In this document: positions 40,925 through 50,763 of the stretch, piece by piece
Layout: each line of letters begins with the position of its first letter
Numbering within the stretch: the stretch's first letter is position 1
NCBI GenBank assembly: GCA_963707145.1
Contig: CAVPOQ010000008.1
Location: 1,030,399-1,094,398, forward strand
From: RPQJ01 sp963707145
GTDB taxonomy: Bacteria; Pseudomonadota; Gammaproteobacteria; Steroidobacterales; Steroidobacteraceae
DNA: 64,000 nt
Direction: 5' to 3'
The notes under the pieces: model-generated
Databases searched by the model: none
Told to the model about the DNA's origin: nothing
What the model saw: the letters and a program-made list of their open reading frames with translations, nothing else
Position numbers and translations under genes: made by a program

Positions 40925-42054
40925 TTGAACTCGCGGTTGAGTTCACAGGGACCGATTCGCGTGGCGCTCGTCCATGCAAACGACGGTACCGACGTGCGGA
41001 TCGGAAAGACCTGTCGATCGTTGTCCCGGTTGGGCTTCGAAACCTATTTCGTCGGCTGGAATCGCAGGCCGGTTGGTGATCACGAGGTCAATCTTGGAAC
41101 CACGCAGGTACGGATCCTGGCCAAGCAGACTCCACATGGTCGTTGGTCTGCGGCGGGCCAGGCAGCCTTCCTGCGCCACATCGTCGCAGTCCTGCGCAAG
41201 GTCCGCCCGGACGTCGTTTGCGCTGTCAATGAGGAACTGGCATTCCTGCTGCTGCCATTCAAGGGTGTGTTCTATGATCGCCTGGTGTGTGAGATCTACG
41301 ATGCGCTCGACGCTCGGCTTCCCAATCCGTCAACCACGCTGGGATTGGTCACTCGTGTAGTAGGTACAGTCGCAAGACAATTCGCGGATCGCCTGATCGT
41401 GACCGACGCGAACCGACTGGAAATGGTCGGCCGATTCGGACGCAAGGCCCGCATTCTGGAGAACGTGCCCGAAGATCCGGGAAGCGAGCTCGCGGCGAGA
41501 TTGCCTGAGGGCCCCGTATCGATCTGGGCCGCCGGCACTCTTGACGAGGCCCACGGTCTCCGGCAGTTGCTCGCTGCGGTCGGGCCCCTGGACGGCATTC
41601 GGATCGTTTCGGCAGGGTGGCCGTATGACAGCTATGCAGCGGACGTGTTTCTGGCAGATCCGCGTGTCAGCTATCAAGGCGTGGTCAGTTCCGGTAGGGC
41701 GTTGGAGCTGGCGGCCAAGTGTGATGCGGTGTTCTGCTACTACGCTCCCACAAATGCGAATATGGTCAATGCTAGCCCCAACAAGGTCTATGACGCTCTC
41801 GCGGTGGGTCGCCCTATCCTGATCAATCGCGAGGTCAAGGTGTCGTCCTGGGTCGTCGAGAATGCCGTCGGCCACGCGTGCGCCTACGACGACGTTGCGA
41901 GCCTGAGGGCCGCGATCAGTCGGTTGGCCACCGAACGCGTGTCCCTCCGTCGTTCGTAGCGAGAAGTCGCGCGCTGTTCGGTCAGCGCAGCTGGGGTCAC
42001 CAGGAGCCCGAACTGGCGCGTGTCTACCTGGATCTCGTGCCGAAGAGGTCCTAG
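40925..42054 (+). CDS. GT-B glycosyltransferase, C-terminal frame break
   Basis: The start is probably TTG 40925 or GTG 40961; RVALVHANDGTDVRIGKTCR follows. The donor half has VSIWAAGTLDEAHGLRQLLA and DAVFCYYAPTNANMVNASPN with KVYDALAVGRPIL. The frame is lost near 41,945. The continuation in another frame, SRALFGQRSWGHQEPELARV, ends at TAG 42054 and has the usual C-terminal GT4 pattern, so the protein is about 375 residues when joined. Confidence 0.82.
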
Positions 42055-42062
42055 GCAGGCCC

Positions 42063-43982
42063 ATGTGTGGCATCGCCGGCTATGTGGGAATGAACGATCC
42101 CCAACTGCTCACCCGGATGGCGGACCGGATGGCCCATCGCGGGCCGGACGACAGCGGGACGTGGTGGAACTCCGATGAAGGCGTAGGCCTCGCGCACCGC
42201 AGGCTGTCCATTATTGATACGTCGCCGGCCGGCCACCAGCCAATGAAGATCGACGGTGGTCGCCTGTGGATCGCATTCAACGGCGAGATCTACAATTTCC
42301 TGGAGCACCGTCGGCGGCTGGAGTCGGACGGGAGTAGTTTTCCAGAGCCGAACGGATACTGAGGTGCTGCTGCACTTGTACCGTGAGCACGGGAAGCGCT
42401 CGCTTGGCGCTACTCGACGGCATGTTTGCCATCGCGATCTGGGATGCCGAACAGCGAAGCCGTCTTCTCGCACGAGATCATGCCGGGGGTGAAGCCTCTT
42501 TACTACACGAATGTTGGTCACGGATTGATCTTTGCGTCCGAGATCAAGGCGTTGTTGGCCTCGCCAATCGTGCGCAATGAGTTGAATGCCGAGGTTCTGG
42601 CGGACTACCTCACGTTTCTCTGGGTGCCGGGCGAAGCGACGATGCTTCGCGGCATCAACAAGCTCCCTGCAGGGCATTCGCTGACTTGGCAAGATGGGCG
42701 CATGTCTGTCGAGCGATGGTTCGATCTCGAGTATTGCCCCATCGAGGGGCGTACGGAGGATGAGTGGGTCGAGGCGACGCGCTCGACGTTTAGGTCGGCG
42801 GTACGGCGCCAGATGGTTGCGGATGTGCCGCTCGGCGCCTTTCTCTCGGGTGGCCTCGACTCCTCGAGTATCGTGGCTGCAATGCGGCAAGAGTTTCCGC
42901 AGCGACCGATCAAGGTCTACACGGCGCGTTCGACCGCCGCCGACGTGCAGGCGGAGCAGGGTGAGGACGACTTTCCGCACGCTCAGAGAGTGGCCCGCGA
43001 GCTCGACGTCGACCTCCAAGTCGTGGACATTCAGCCAGACGTCGTGCAGCTGCTACCGAAGATGGTCTTCCATCTCGACGAGCCGGACGCAGATCCGGCG
43101 GTCTTTCCGTCGTACCTCATTGCACGGCTCGCGCGGCAGGACGGTACGACGGTGCTGCTGTCCGGCACCGGCGGCGACGAGGTGTTCTTCGGCTATCGAA
43201 GTCACCAGGCGTTGGCCTTTGCAGAGTCGTTAGGGCTGTTCAGGAGGCCTGCGGGCGCGCTCTGCGCCGGGGCCGCCGTGGCAGTGAAAGCCGTCGGTGG
43301 TGCACAGCACCGGCTCGCGCGCCGGCTCGGTAAGCTATCTGCTGGTCTGCTTGCCCCGGATCGCCTGTACCGGCATGTGGCCGTCGTGCAGTGGTCCAGC
43401 GAAGACGACCGAGTACGACTGCTGGGCCCGGAGCGGGTCCGCAATGACCCGTCTCGAGCGCTGCTGCCACTGGACGGCTCGTTCCTCGGTACTGGTGCGC
43501 TGAACTACCACTCCCACCTGCTGGTCGGCTCTTTCCTTGCGGCACACAACTTCCTCTACACGGACAAGTCGAGCATGGCTGCTTCGCTCGAGGTGCGGGT
43601 GCCCTTCATGGATCTCGAACTGATGCGTCTGGCGGCAAGCATGCCGGAGGACATGAAGCTCAGGGGGCGCATTACGAAGTATGCGCTGAAGGAGGCGATG
43701 TCCGGATTACTGCCGAACCAGGTCATTCACCGGTCGAAAACGGGCTTCGGTGCTCCGTTGCGTCACTGGATGCGGGCCGAGCTTCGCCCGCTGGTAGAGG
43801 ATCTGCTGGCGCCGGACGTCATACAGCGACGCGGACTGATGCAGCCGAACGAGGTTCGGCGCCTCGTCGCCGAGAACGATGCCGGCGTGGCCGACCATGC
43901 CTATGAGATCTACGCGCTGCTGACGCTGGAACTCTGGATGCAGACCTTCATCGATCGGCGCGCCGATGGACCTGTCGCTTGA
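42063..43982 (+). CDS. AsnB-type glutamine amidotransferase/asparagine synthase, three frame breaks in the N-terminal domain
   Basis: The N-terminus MCGIAGYVG gives the nucleophilic Cys2 of class II amidotransferases, followed by AHRRLSIID and FNGEIYNF. The synthetase domain has GAFLSGGLDSSSIVAAM (PPi loop) and SGTGGDEVFFGYRSH. In polysaccharide loci these proteins amidate uronic acids or make asparagine. Breaks lie near 42,335, 42,405 and 42,465, and the joined residues DTEVLLHLYREHG, LLDGMFAIAIWD and GVKPLYYT are in normal order. Reconstructed length is about 640. Confidence 0.87.
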
Positions 43983-43993
43983 GGTCAGGCCGC

Positions 43994-45211
43994 ATGCCCA
44001 TGCAACGGCCGCCCGATCGCCGCCGACTGTCGAAGGGAGTCGCATGGATCGCGGCGTCCTTGTCGATCGTGCACCTGCTCAATTTCGTGAACTACACGAC
44101 CCTCGCGCGGTACTTCGATCCCCCGATGACGCGCTCGATTCTGCTGGTGTCGGCTGCGTTCCTGATAATCGTCTCCAGCGCCCGACACCTCGGACTACAC
44201 ATGGCTCGATCGTGGGATGTGTATGCCATCTGTGGCGTCGCACTGCTCAGCACATTCGGATCGGGCGATGCGGAGCTCACACTGACATACTCCGCATGGT
44301 TGCTGCTCGCGGTGTACGTCGGCACGGAGCTGAGCTTGCGGATCCGCAGCCCCACGGATGTGGCGGTAGCCCTGGGAATCGTAATCGTTCCGGCAGCATT
44401 GCTCGTGGCCATCGCGAACGTCACGCTGGGTCCGGTGGTTGTTCATACGGGGCGCCACTATGGGGCGCTCGGATCGCGGCACATCGATTCGGCCTACGCG
44501 ATGAACTTCATCAGCCTGTTCTTCGCGCTTCGGGCCATGCCGAACTGGAGCAGCAATGCTCCGGTCCTTTTGAAGTGGTCGATGCTGGCAACACTGGCGT
44601 GGGCGTTCTACCAGGCGGTGGTTGGGCTCACGCGTTCCGTGTGGCTCGGTGTGATGTTCACCCTGGCCCTCTATGTGTTTCGTACCAAGTTCAACACCAA
44701 TACCCTAGCGCTGGCCCTGTTCGGAACGCTACTGCTCACGATTGCGATCAGCGTCATCGGGGTGGACCGGCTTGTCCCGGAGTCGGTGAAGGGCCGCGTC
44801 GAGATTACGGAGCAGCGGTACGAGACCGGGCAGGTCGATCCGCGCATTGACTCGATGCTGGCGGCATTCGAGAAGATCAAGGCGAATCCACAGGGAACTG
44901 GCTATGCGGTTGGCGATTCGCATAACAGCTATGTGAACATCCTCCTTCAGTTGGGTTGGCCTGGATTGATTCTCGCCCTTCTGGCAGTTGGTCGATCGAC
45001 CGGCATGGTCTGGCGGATGGGATTCGACTGGTTCATGTTCTTCGCGATCGGCTGTGGCGCGCTATTGATGCACGCGTTCTTTGAGATCCAGAACCTGCCG
45101 GGCCAGGCGAACTTTGTGCCGTTGTTGACATGGTACGCGGTAAGTCGCGCACGATTCCTGGCGCCAACGAAGCCGCAACAGCGACCGAGAGCACGATTTG
45201 TCGAGCCGTAG
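43994..45211 (+). CDS. O-antigen ligase/polymerase (Wzy/WaaL-like)
   Basis: About 405 residues with 10-12 membrane helices and one large periplasmic loop (about 265-315: VPESVKGRVEITEQRYETGQ to GTGYAVGDSHNSYVNILLQL). The Asn-Ser-Tyr segment in the loop is typical of the O-antigen ligase superfamily. It would join flipped repeat units or attach the polymer. ATG 43994 has GAGG just upstream; the synthase stop lies 12 bases before. Confidence 0.85.
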   Translation: MPMQRPPDRRRLSKGVAWIAASLSIVHLLNFVNYTTLARYFDPPMTRSILLVSAAFLIIVSSARHLGLHMARSWDVYAICGVALLSTFGSGDAELTLTYSAWLLLAVYVGTELSLRIRSPTDVAVALGIVIVPAALLVAIANVTLGPVVVHTGRHYGALGSRHIDSAYAMNFISLFFALRAMPNWSSNAPVLLKWSMLATLAWAFYQAVVGLTRSVWLGVMFTLALYVFRTKFNTNTLALALFGTLLLTIAISVIGVDRLVPESVKGRVEITEQRYETGQVDPRIDSMLAAFEKIKANPQGTGYAVGDSHNSYVNILLQLGWPGLILALLAVGRSTGMVWRMGFDWFMFFAIGCGALLMHAFFEIQNLPGQANFVPLLTWYAVSRARFLAPTKPQQRPRARFVEP

Positions 45212-46352
45212 AGCGCCCCGCGTGGTCTTCCTGACTACGGTGTTCGAGGAAGTCGACACCGGCCCGGGCGTTTACGCCAACTACCTCTGGAGAACGTTCC
45301 GCGATGATCCGGCGATCGAGTTCCACGTCGTCGCACCCTGGTTCACGGAGCGGCACCCGAGTCTGCACGCCGTGGGGACCGAGGGAGGTTCGCTAGCACT
45401 GTACCGAAGGCTGCAAGAAGCAGCGTTGGAGCTGGCGCGCGCGCCGGGCGCCGGCACGACGATCCTGCATGGCAACAGCACGCATTGCATGGGTAAGGTG
45501 ACTCGCTATCGTGGACCGCTGCTCACGCAGGTCAACGATTACGAAACGGCGACGCTGCCACGTACGGTCTGGCCACTGGTCCGTGAGGCTGGCCTGCGCA
45601 AGCTGCTGAGTACCACCTGGCGGTACCGCGAGGAACGGCGGGTGCTGCGCCACGCGACAATTGCGCTCTGTAACTCCGAGTTCACCGCGGAGACGGTCAG
45701 CCGCAGCTTCGGGCTCTCGCGGGAGCGCTTTCGAGTTGTACATAAGGCCGTGGACACGAGGGCGTTCCACCGACCCACGGAGCTTCCGGCGGATCCCATG
45801 CTCGGCTGGAACCACAGTTCGCGGCTGGTTTTCGTTGGAGCGGACTGGCGACGGAAGGGGCTGGATGTCCTGATCGCAGCGTTGGCAGACCTTGCCGGCC
45901 GTGGCGTGAAGGCCACGCTTGCAGTAATCGGCCCAGACGCATCCGACAGAGATCTTGTTGCGCTGATCGATGCACATGGACTTCTCGAGCGCGTCCAGCT
46001 CGTCGGGCGAGCCTCGCGAGATGTGCTCACGACGTACTGCTGGCATTCCGACGTATTCGTGCTGCCTAGCCGCCGCGAGGCCTTGGGAGTGGCTGTGCTG
46101 GAGGGCATGGCGGCCGGGCTGCCGATCGTGGCGACGAGAACCGGAGGGATTCCGGAGATGGTGCGGACTGGTGTTGAGGGCTATCTGGTCGAGCCTGGAT
46201 CTGCGCAGGAGCTAGCCGCTGCCCTGCAATGCGTGCTGGACGATCCGCAGGGTAGGCTGGACATGGGAGCCGCGGGTATACGGCGCGCGCGCGAGTTCTC
46301 GGTAGAAGCGATGACCCGCGCGATTCGCGAGATCTACCTACAGGTGCGCTAG
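45198..46352 (+). CDS. GT4-family glycosyltransferase
   Basis: The 384-residue GT-B protein has VVFLTTVFEEVDTGPGVYAN, RLVFVGADWRRKGLDVLIAA and SDVFVLPSRREALGVAVLEG with the E-x7-E donor motif. TTG 45198 overlaps the ligase stop. It is the last gene of the lower-GC plus-strand run before the secreted protein. Confidence 0.89.
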   Translation: MSSRRAPRVVFLTTVFEEVDTGPGVYANYLWRTFRDDPAIEFHVVAPWFTERHPSLHAVGTEGGSLALYRRLQEAALELARAPGAGTTILHGNSTHCMGKVTRYRGPLLTQVNDYETATLPRTVWPLVREAGLRKLLSTTWRYREERRVLRHATIALCNSEFTAETVSRSFGLSRERFRVVHKAVDTRAFHRPTELPADPMLGWNHSSRLVFVGADWRRKGLDVLIAALADLAGRGVKATLAVIGPDASDRDLVALIDAHGLLERVQLVGRASRDVLTTYCWHSDVFVLPSRREALGVAVLEGMAAGLPIVATRTGGIPEMVRTGVEGYLVEPGSAQELAAALQCVLDDPQGRLDMGAAGIRRAREFSVEAMTRAIREIYLQVR

Positions 46353-46573
46353 GCATGACCTAGGCCCGACTGCTGCCCGCGCCCTGATTGCGGTACACGG
46401 TTGGGTCGCAAGCGAGCGATGCGTCACAGTGCTCAGTCCCGCGACGTCGTCCGCTATCATTTGCCAAACCGGTCGCGGAATCTGCAATACGGTTCGGTCG
46501 ACCGCCGCTAGACCTGCGAGAATCGGTCGGCGTAAAGCGCAGCGTGGTCTGCCATACATGCAAGGTGCCTGAG

Positions 46574-48494
46574 ATGAAGAGTGCAGTTGTCTTTCTCGTC
46601 GTCCTCTTGGCGAGCATTGAAGCGCATTCGGCGACACGTCGGCTTGCGACGGATTGCTCCGTTGCTGCGGATTTCGTGCCGACTGAGGCGCAACCACTCG
46701 ACCTCGACGCGTGTACGCTCGTGGCTGATGACGACATCAGCTTGCTCCTCACGGACATCGCGAGTCGCTGGGGGGCGTTTACGTTCGCGCACCCTCGAAG
46801 TCGGTGACTGTGCGGGCGGACACGACGGAATGGGCGACCGCGGTATCTGGTAAGCCGATTAAGAATTTCGTTTTTCTCGAGGACCAGTCCTCTGCGAGCA
46901 AGCTGACGATCGAGCACGTTCCGAGCAAGCCACTGGATTTCATGACGTTGAAGTGGTCCTGCGGGACAGATCCTGTCGGTGCTGGGCCGGGCGATCTGAT
47001 CCAGCGCAAGAACGTGCTCTGGGCGTTCTTGGACTATTCCTACGTCAAGCTCGGTGGGCCCAACCTATCGATGACGATTGTGGGGACCCATCCGGGACTG
47101 GGCAATGCCGGCCAGCGACGCTGCGGCGCCTACCCGGCGTACCCAACGAATGAACTCAACGTTGGGCTTCTCGACTTCCGGGTTTACAACGGATCTACGC
47201 CGCTGCTGGTGGACTTGCGCGTGAACACGCGCAATGCGGAGGTGTATTCCGCGTACTTTATGGGCGCGCAGGCAGTCAATGCGACCGGAAGTCGGGCGCA
47301 ACAGGTGAACGTTTCGGGCACTCACTGGAACACCGGCGGCGTGTTCGTGAACGGTGGTGTCAAGAACGTCTGGTTGATCCAGACAATACGGTGCTGTCTG
47401 ATCCCTACGTTCGTGGTTACGGCTGGGACGGCGCCGTCGCCGCCTCGGCAGGTGGGCGGTCGGTGGGCTGCTTCGACCGGGCGCGCTCCGCCAACGGTCG
47501 CGGGCATAACAGCGGTCCGTACTTCGTCGATTCCCTGCGTGGCGGAGTTACGTTCGAGTATGGCTACCTAATCTTCTCGCCGAACGCCCCGATCGGCTCG
47601 GTTGGCACGAGCCAAGCCGACCCATTCGTTATTCGCTTGAAGGACTGGGGATCATCCGGACCCGGGACCGGTTACCCCGAAGGTGTGCAGGTCAAGAACT
47701 CTAGCGACCCGATCTTTTTCAAGGGCGATCCACACCCGTCGTACGGAAAGACTGCTCCGTTCCGGTTCATTCGCTTCGTTGGATTGCCGTCGAGCTACGG
47801 TAATGGGGTCTATGGCGGCTCGTTGACGACATGTGCAGCTGGGAACGCCAGCAACAACAACTATCCAGACGCAGGCGGAAACGTCATTCGCTTCGAGGCC
47901 AATGACAACGATGGCGAGACGTTCGGGTGGGATGCGACATTCGACGGCGATTGGACCAAGGGGTGGGTACGCGGGCCACTGGTACTGCTGACCTACGGGC
48001 CGTGGAGTTCCACCGACCGAAGCTGGGGACACACGCTGCGTGCGGGGCCGGGCTTCAGCTTCACCGATACCATCTTCCTGCACGATACAAACACAGCCAC
48101 AGGTCTTGGTAGCTATACAAACGTCCAAGTTCGAGCTGAGTGCATTTACAGCGGAGCCGTCTGGTGTGGCAAGGGCAAAGTTTCCGCGAAGAACAATGCA
48201 ATCAAGGACACAACCGTTGTGGGCGCGATCACAATTGACCCGTCCTCCGGGGTCACGACGATCCAGAACGTCAACTTCAAGGGCGTGGCCAGGGACGTCG
48301 TGAACGTCGGTGCTGGGTCCGCGGTGAACATCTCGGATCTGTGTGTTCCGGCCAATAGCCGCGTCGTCGGCTCGGGTACCGCGACCTACAATGGAGCAAG
48401 CATTTCTCTGCCATACGTGCTGCCGTCAGCTAACGACTGTACGGCGGCGAAGCCCGCCGTTCCGTCGCCGCCTGAAGACGTTACGGTAGGTTAG
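46574..48494 (+). CDS. large secreted protein, possibly beta-helical, function unknown, two frame breaks
   Basis: Reconstructed at about 640 residues. A signal peptide (MKSAVVFLVVLLASIEAHSA) is followed by an Asn/Gly/Ser-rich, strand-rich body. Segments such as LLVDLRVNTRNAEVYSAYFM, TVVGAITIDPSSGVTTIQN and GSAVNISDLCVPANS suggest a right-handed parallel beta-helix. No catalytic motif was recognised. Breaks lie near 46,797 and 47,380. ATG 46574 has AAGGTG upstream. Position at the end of the locus would suit a secreted or surface polysaccharide-binding or -lyase protein. Confidence 0.7.
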
Positions 48495-48597
48495 CCCTGG
48501 TCTGCCGGTGACTTGAGTCCAACTCTATGTGGACCGCAAGAGCAGGACTCAGGACAGTACGAGGCCGGCGGCTTCAGCGTGCGAATGCTTTCCGTCG

Positions 48598-49740
48598 TTA
48601 GTCCCGGCTCGGGCCCAACTGGTCGAGGATGTGACTCGCTGCTCGTCCATCTCCATAGGGATTCGACGCCCGCGCCATTCGGGCGTAGTCGGCCGTGGCA
48701 TTGAGCAGCCCGTTGACAACCGTCGTCATCCGGTTTTTCGCTGTCCCCACCAACCTCACCACCCCCGCCTCCACCGCCTCCGGCCTTTCCGTCGTCTCCC
48801 GCATCACCAGCACCGGCTTCCCGAGCGACGGCGCCTCCTCCTGGATCCCCCCCGAGTCCGTCAGGATCAGGTCGCACTGCACCATCAGCCACACGAACGG
48901 CTCGTAGTCCTGCGGCGCGATCAGCGCCACGTTGGGCAGCCCGCCCAGGATCTCGAGCACCGGCTTCTGCACGTTCGGGTTGAGGTGCACCGGATACACG
49001 AAGTCCCAGTCCGGGTGCGCCCGGGCGAGGTCGCGGATCGCGGTGCACAGGTCCACGAAGCCCTGGCCGAAGTTCTCGCGGCGGTGGCCGGTGACCAGGA
49101 TCATCTTCCGGGCCGGGTCGGTGATCCGCCCGAACAGGTCCTCGCCGAACTGCGCCCGCCAGCGGGCCGGGTCCGCCGCCAGCACCTTGTCCCGCACCAT
49201 CAGCAGCGCGTCGATCACGGTGTTGCCGGTGACGTGGATCGCGGCGTCCGGGATGCCCTCGCGCAGCAGGTTCTGCCGCGACCACTCGGTGGGCGCGAAG
49301 TGCAGCGTGGCGATCCGCGACACCATGGCGCGGTTGCCCTCCTCGGGGAAGGGCGCGCGCAGGTTGCCGGTGCGCAGCCCCGCCTCGACGTGGCCCACCG
49401 GCACGTTCTCGTAGAACGCGGCGAGCGCGGCGGCGAAGCAGGTGGTGGTGTCGCCCTGCACCAGCACGAGGTCGGGCCGTTCCTCGCGGAGCACGTCGCG
49501 CATCGCGAGCAGCACGCGCGAGGTGACGTCGAAGAGGTCCTGGCCCGGCTGCATCACGTCGAGGTCGCGGTCCGGCGTGATCCCGAACAGCGTCAGCACC
49601 TGGTCGAGCATCTGGCGGTGCTGGGCCGTCACGCACACCCGCGACTCGAAGCGCGGGTCGGCGGCGAGCGCGAGCACCACCGGCGCCATCTTGATGGCCT
49701 CCGGGCGGGTGCCGAACACGGACAGCACTTTCTTCCTCAA
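48598..49740 (-). CDS. wecB: UDP-N-acetylglucosamine 2-epimerase (non-hydrolysing)
   Basis: About 380 residues from TTG 49740, with GGGAGCGAGG upstream. VLSVFGTRPEAIKMAPV, VQGDTTTCFAAALAAF, GHVEAGLRTGN, FPEEGNRAM, ILVTGHRRENFG and LTDSGGIQEEAPSLGKPVLV are all classical WecB/MnaA motifs. It interconverts UDP-GlcNAc and UDP-ManNAc. It diverges from the PEP-CTERM gene and converges with the secreted protein; G+C is high again. Confidence 0.95.
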   Translation of the reverse strand: MRKKVLSVFGTRPEAIKMAPVVLALAADPRFESRVCVTAQHRQMLDQVLTLFGITPDRDLDVMQPGQDLFDVTSRVLLAMRDVLREERPDLVLVQGDTTTCFAAALAAFYENVPVGHVEAGLRTGNLRAPFPEEGNRAMVSRIATLHFAPTEWSRQNLLREGIPDAAIHVTGNTVIDALLMVRDKVLAADPARWRAQFGEDLFGRITDPARKMILVTGHRRENFGQGFVDLCTAIRDLARAHPDWDFVYPVHLNPNVQKPVLEILGGLPNVALIAPQDYEPFVWLMVQCDLILTDSGGIQEEAPSLGKPVLVMRETTERPEAVEAGVVRLVGTAKNRMTTVVNGLLNATADYARMARASNPYGDGRAASHILDQLGPSRD

Positions 49741-49913
49741 GCCTCGCTCCCTCACCTGTCGACACGGCCTCGCCGGCAGCCGCACGACCCTAAGCTTCCT
49801 CCCCCGCTCAATCTGCCGAAAGCGTCGGGATTCTTTACAGATTTCGGCCCGTTCAGGGCCGCTGCCGCCCGCCCGCCCCGTCAGTTCTCTGATTCGAAAG
49901 GGATTCCGAAAGC

Positions 49914-49929
49914 TGGCCCGGAACTTGCA
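49914..49929 (+). promoter_or_regulatory. sigma-54 (-24/-12) promoter of the PEP-CTERM gene
   Basis: TGGCCCGGAACTTGCA matches TGGCACG-N4-TTGCA at all invariant positions: GG at 49915-49916, GC at 49927-49928, with correct spacing. Transcription would begin near 49940, leaving a 50-base leader. Direct repeats GATTCGAAAG and GATTCCGAAAG lie just upstream (49891-49911) and may bind an enhancer-binding protein. In exosortase systems the PrsK/PrsR-RpoN circuit is known to drive PEP-CTERM genes. Confidence 0.72.
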
Positions 49930-49990
49930 GCTGTTCCAAGTGTAAAGTCATCCAAGTCGCCCGGTTCATAGGGATTCTAAGGAGAAAGGC

Positions 49991-50701
49991 ATGAAGCTGA
50001 ACAAGGTCCTGCTGTCGTCGATGACCCTGGTGGGTCTCTCGCTGGGCGCCATGACGGCCAACGCCAACCTCGTCATCGTTTCCGGGGTCGGCGGCGCGCC
50101 GACGGCCGGGGTGACACGGATCAACTTCAACGCCGACGACGTCCTGCCGGCAGGGGTCGCCTTGACGTTGACTCCGGATGCGGCTTTGGTGACCGGCAGT
50201 CAGGGTGGGGTGTACGCAGCGCCGTACCTGTCGGGCAACAACGGCAATGGATTTGCGACCGGCGGTGGCAACCAGGGCAATGGCCAGGACACGACCCAGT
50301 ATGTCACCACCGGGTCGACCGGCAGTACCGCGGGCGCATCGGCGACGCTCGCGTTCACGTCAGCCCAGAAGTACCTCGGACTGCTGTGGGGCTCGGTCGA
50401 CCTGTACAACACCGTGGAGTTCTTCTTCGGCAACGCCAGCGTCGGCAGCATCACCGGCTCCCAGGTGAATGCGGGCGCCACCGGCGACCAGGGCGCGAAC
50501 GGCACGTTCTACGTCAACATCAATTCGGACACCGCGTTCAACAAGGTCGTGTTCACCAGCTCGCAGTACGCCTTCGAGTTCGACAACGTGGCCTTCGGTG
50601 AAAAGGAGATTCCGGCCGTGCCGATCCCGGCCGCGGCCTGGCTGCTCGGCTCGGGCTTGATGGGTCTGTTCGGCCTGGCCCGCCGGCGCGTTGCCCGCTG
50701 A
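49991..50701 (+). CDS. PEP-CTERM-type (VPxPAA) secreted protein
   Basis: The 236-residue protein has a signal peptide (about 1-26, ending MTANA) and a Gly/Thr/Asn-rich body. Its C-terminal sorting signal VPIPAAAWLLGSGLMGLFGL is followed by ARRRVAR. This tripartite tail (Pro-containing motif, helix, Arg cluster) is the exosortase target. The protein should be cleaved and handed to the outer surface by an exosortase, which is not in this window. AAGGAG sits seven bases before the ATG, behind a sigma-54 promoter. The body is unrecognised. Confidence 0.88.
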   Translation: MKLNKVLLSSMTLVGLSLGAMTANANLVIVSGVGGAPTAGVTRINFNADDVLPAGVALTLTPDAALVTGSQGGVYAAPYLSGNNGNGFATGGGNQGNGQDTTQYVTTGSTGSTAGASATLAFTSAQKYLGLLWGSVDLYNTVEFFFGNASVGSITGSQVNAGATGDQGANGTFYVNINSDTAFNKVVFTSSQYAFEFDNVAFGEKEIPAVPIPAAAWLLGSGLMGLFGLARRRVAR

Positions 50702-50730
50702 GTCAGCCCAGCTCGTAGTTCGCTGATTGC

Positions 50731-50763
50731 AAGAGGCGGCCGATCCACGATCGGCCGCCTCTT
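50731..50763. terminator. bidirectional terminator hairpin
   Basis: A perfect 14-bp stem (AAGAGGCGGCCGAT, 50731-50744, paired with 50750-50763) closes a five-base loop. On the plus strand a T-rich tail follows. It separates the convergent PEP-CTERM gene and the minus-strand glycosyltransferase, whose stop is at 50764. Confidence 0.8.
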
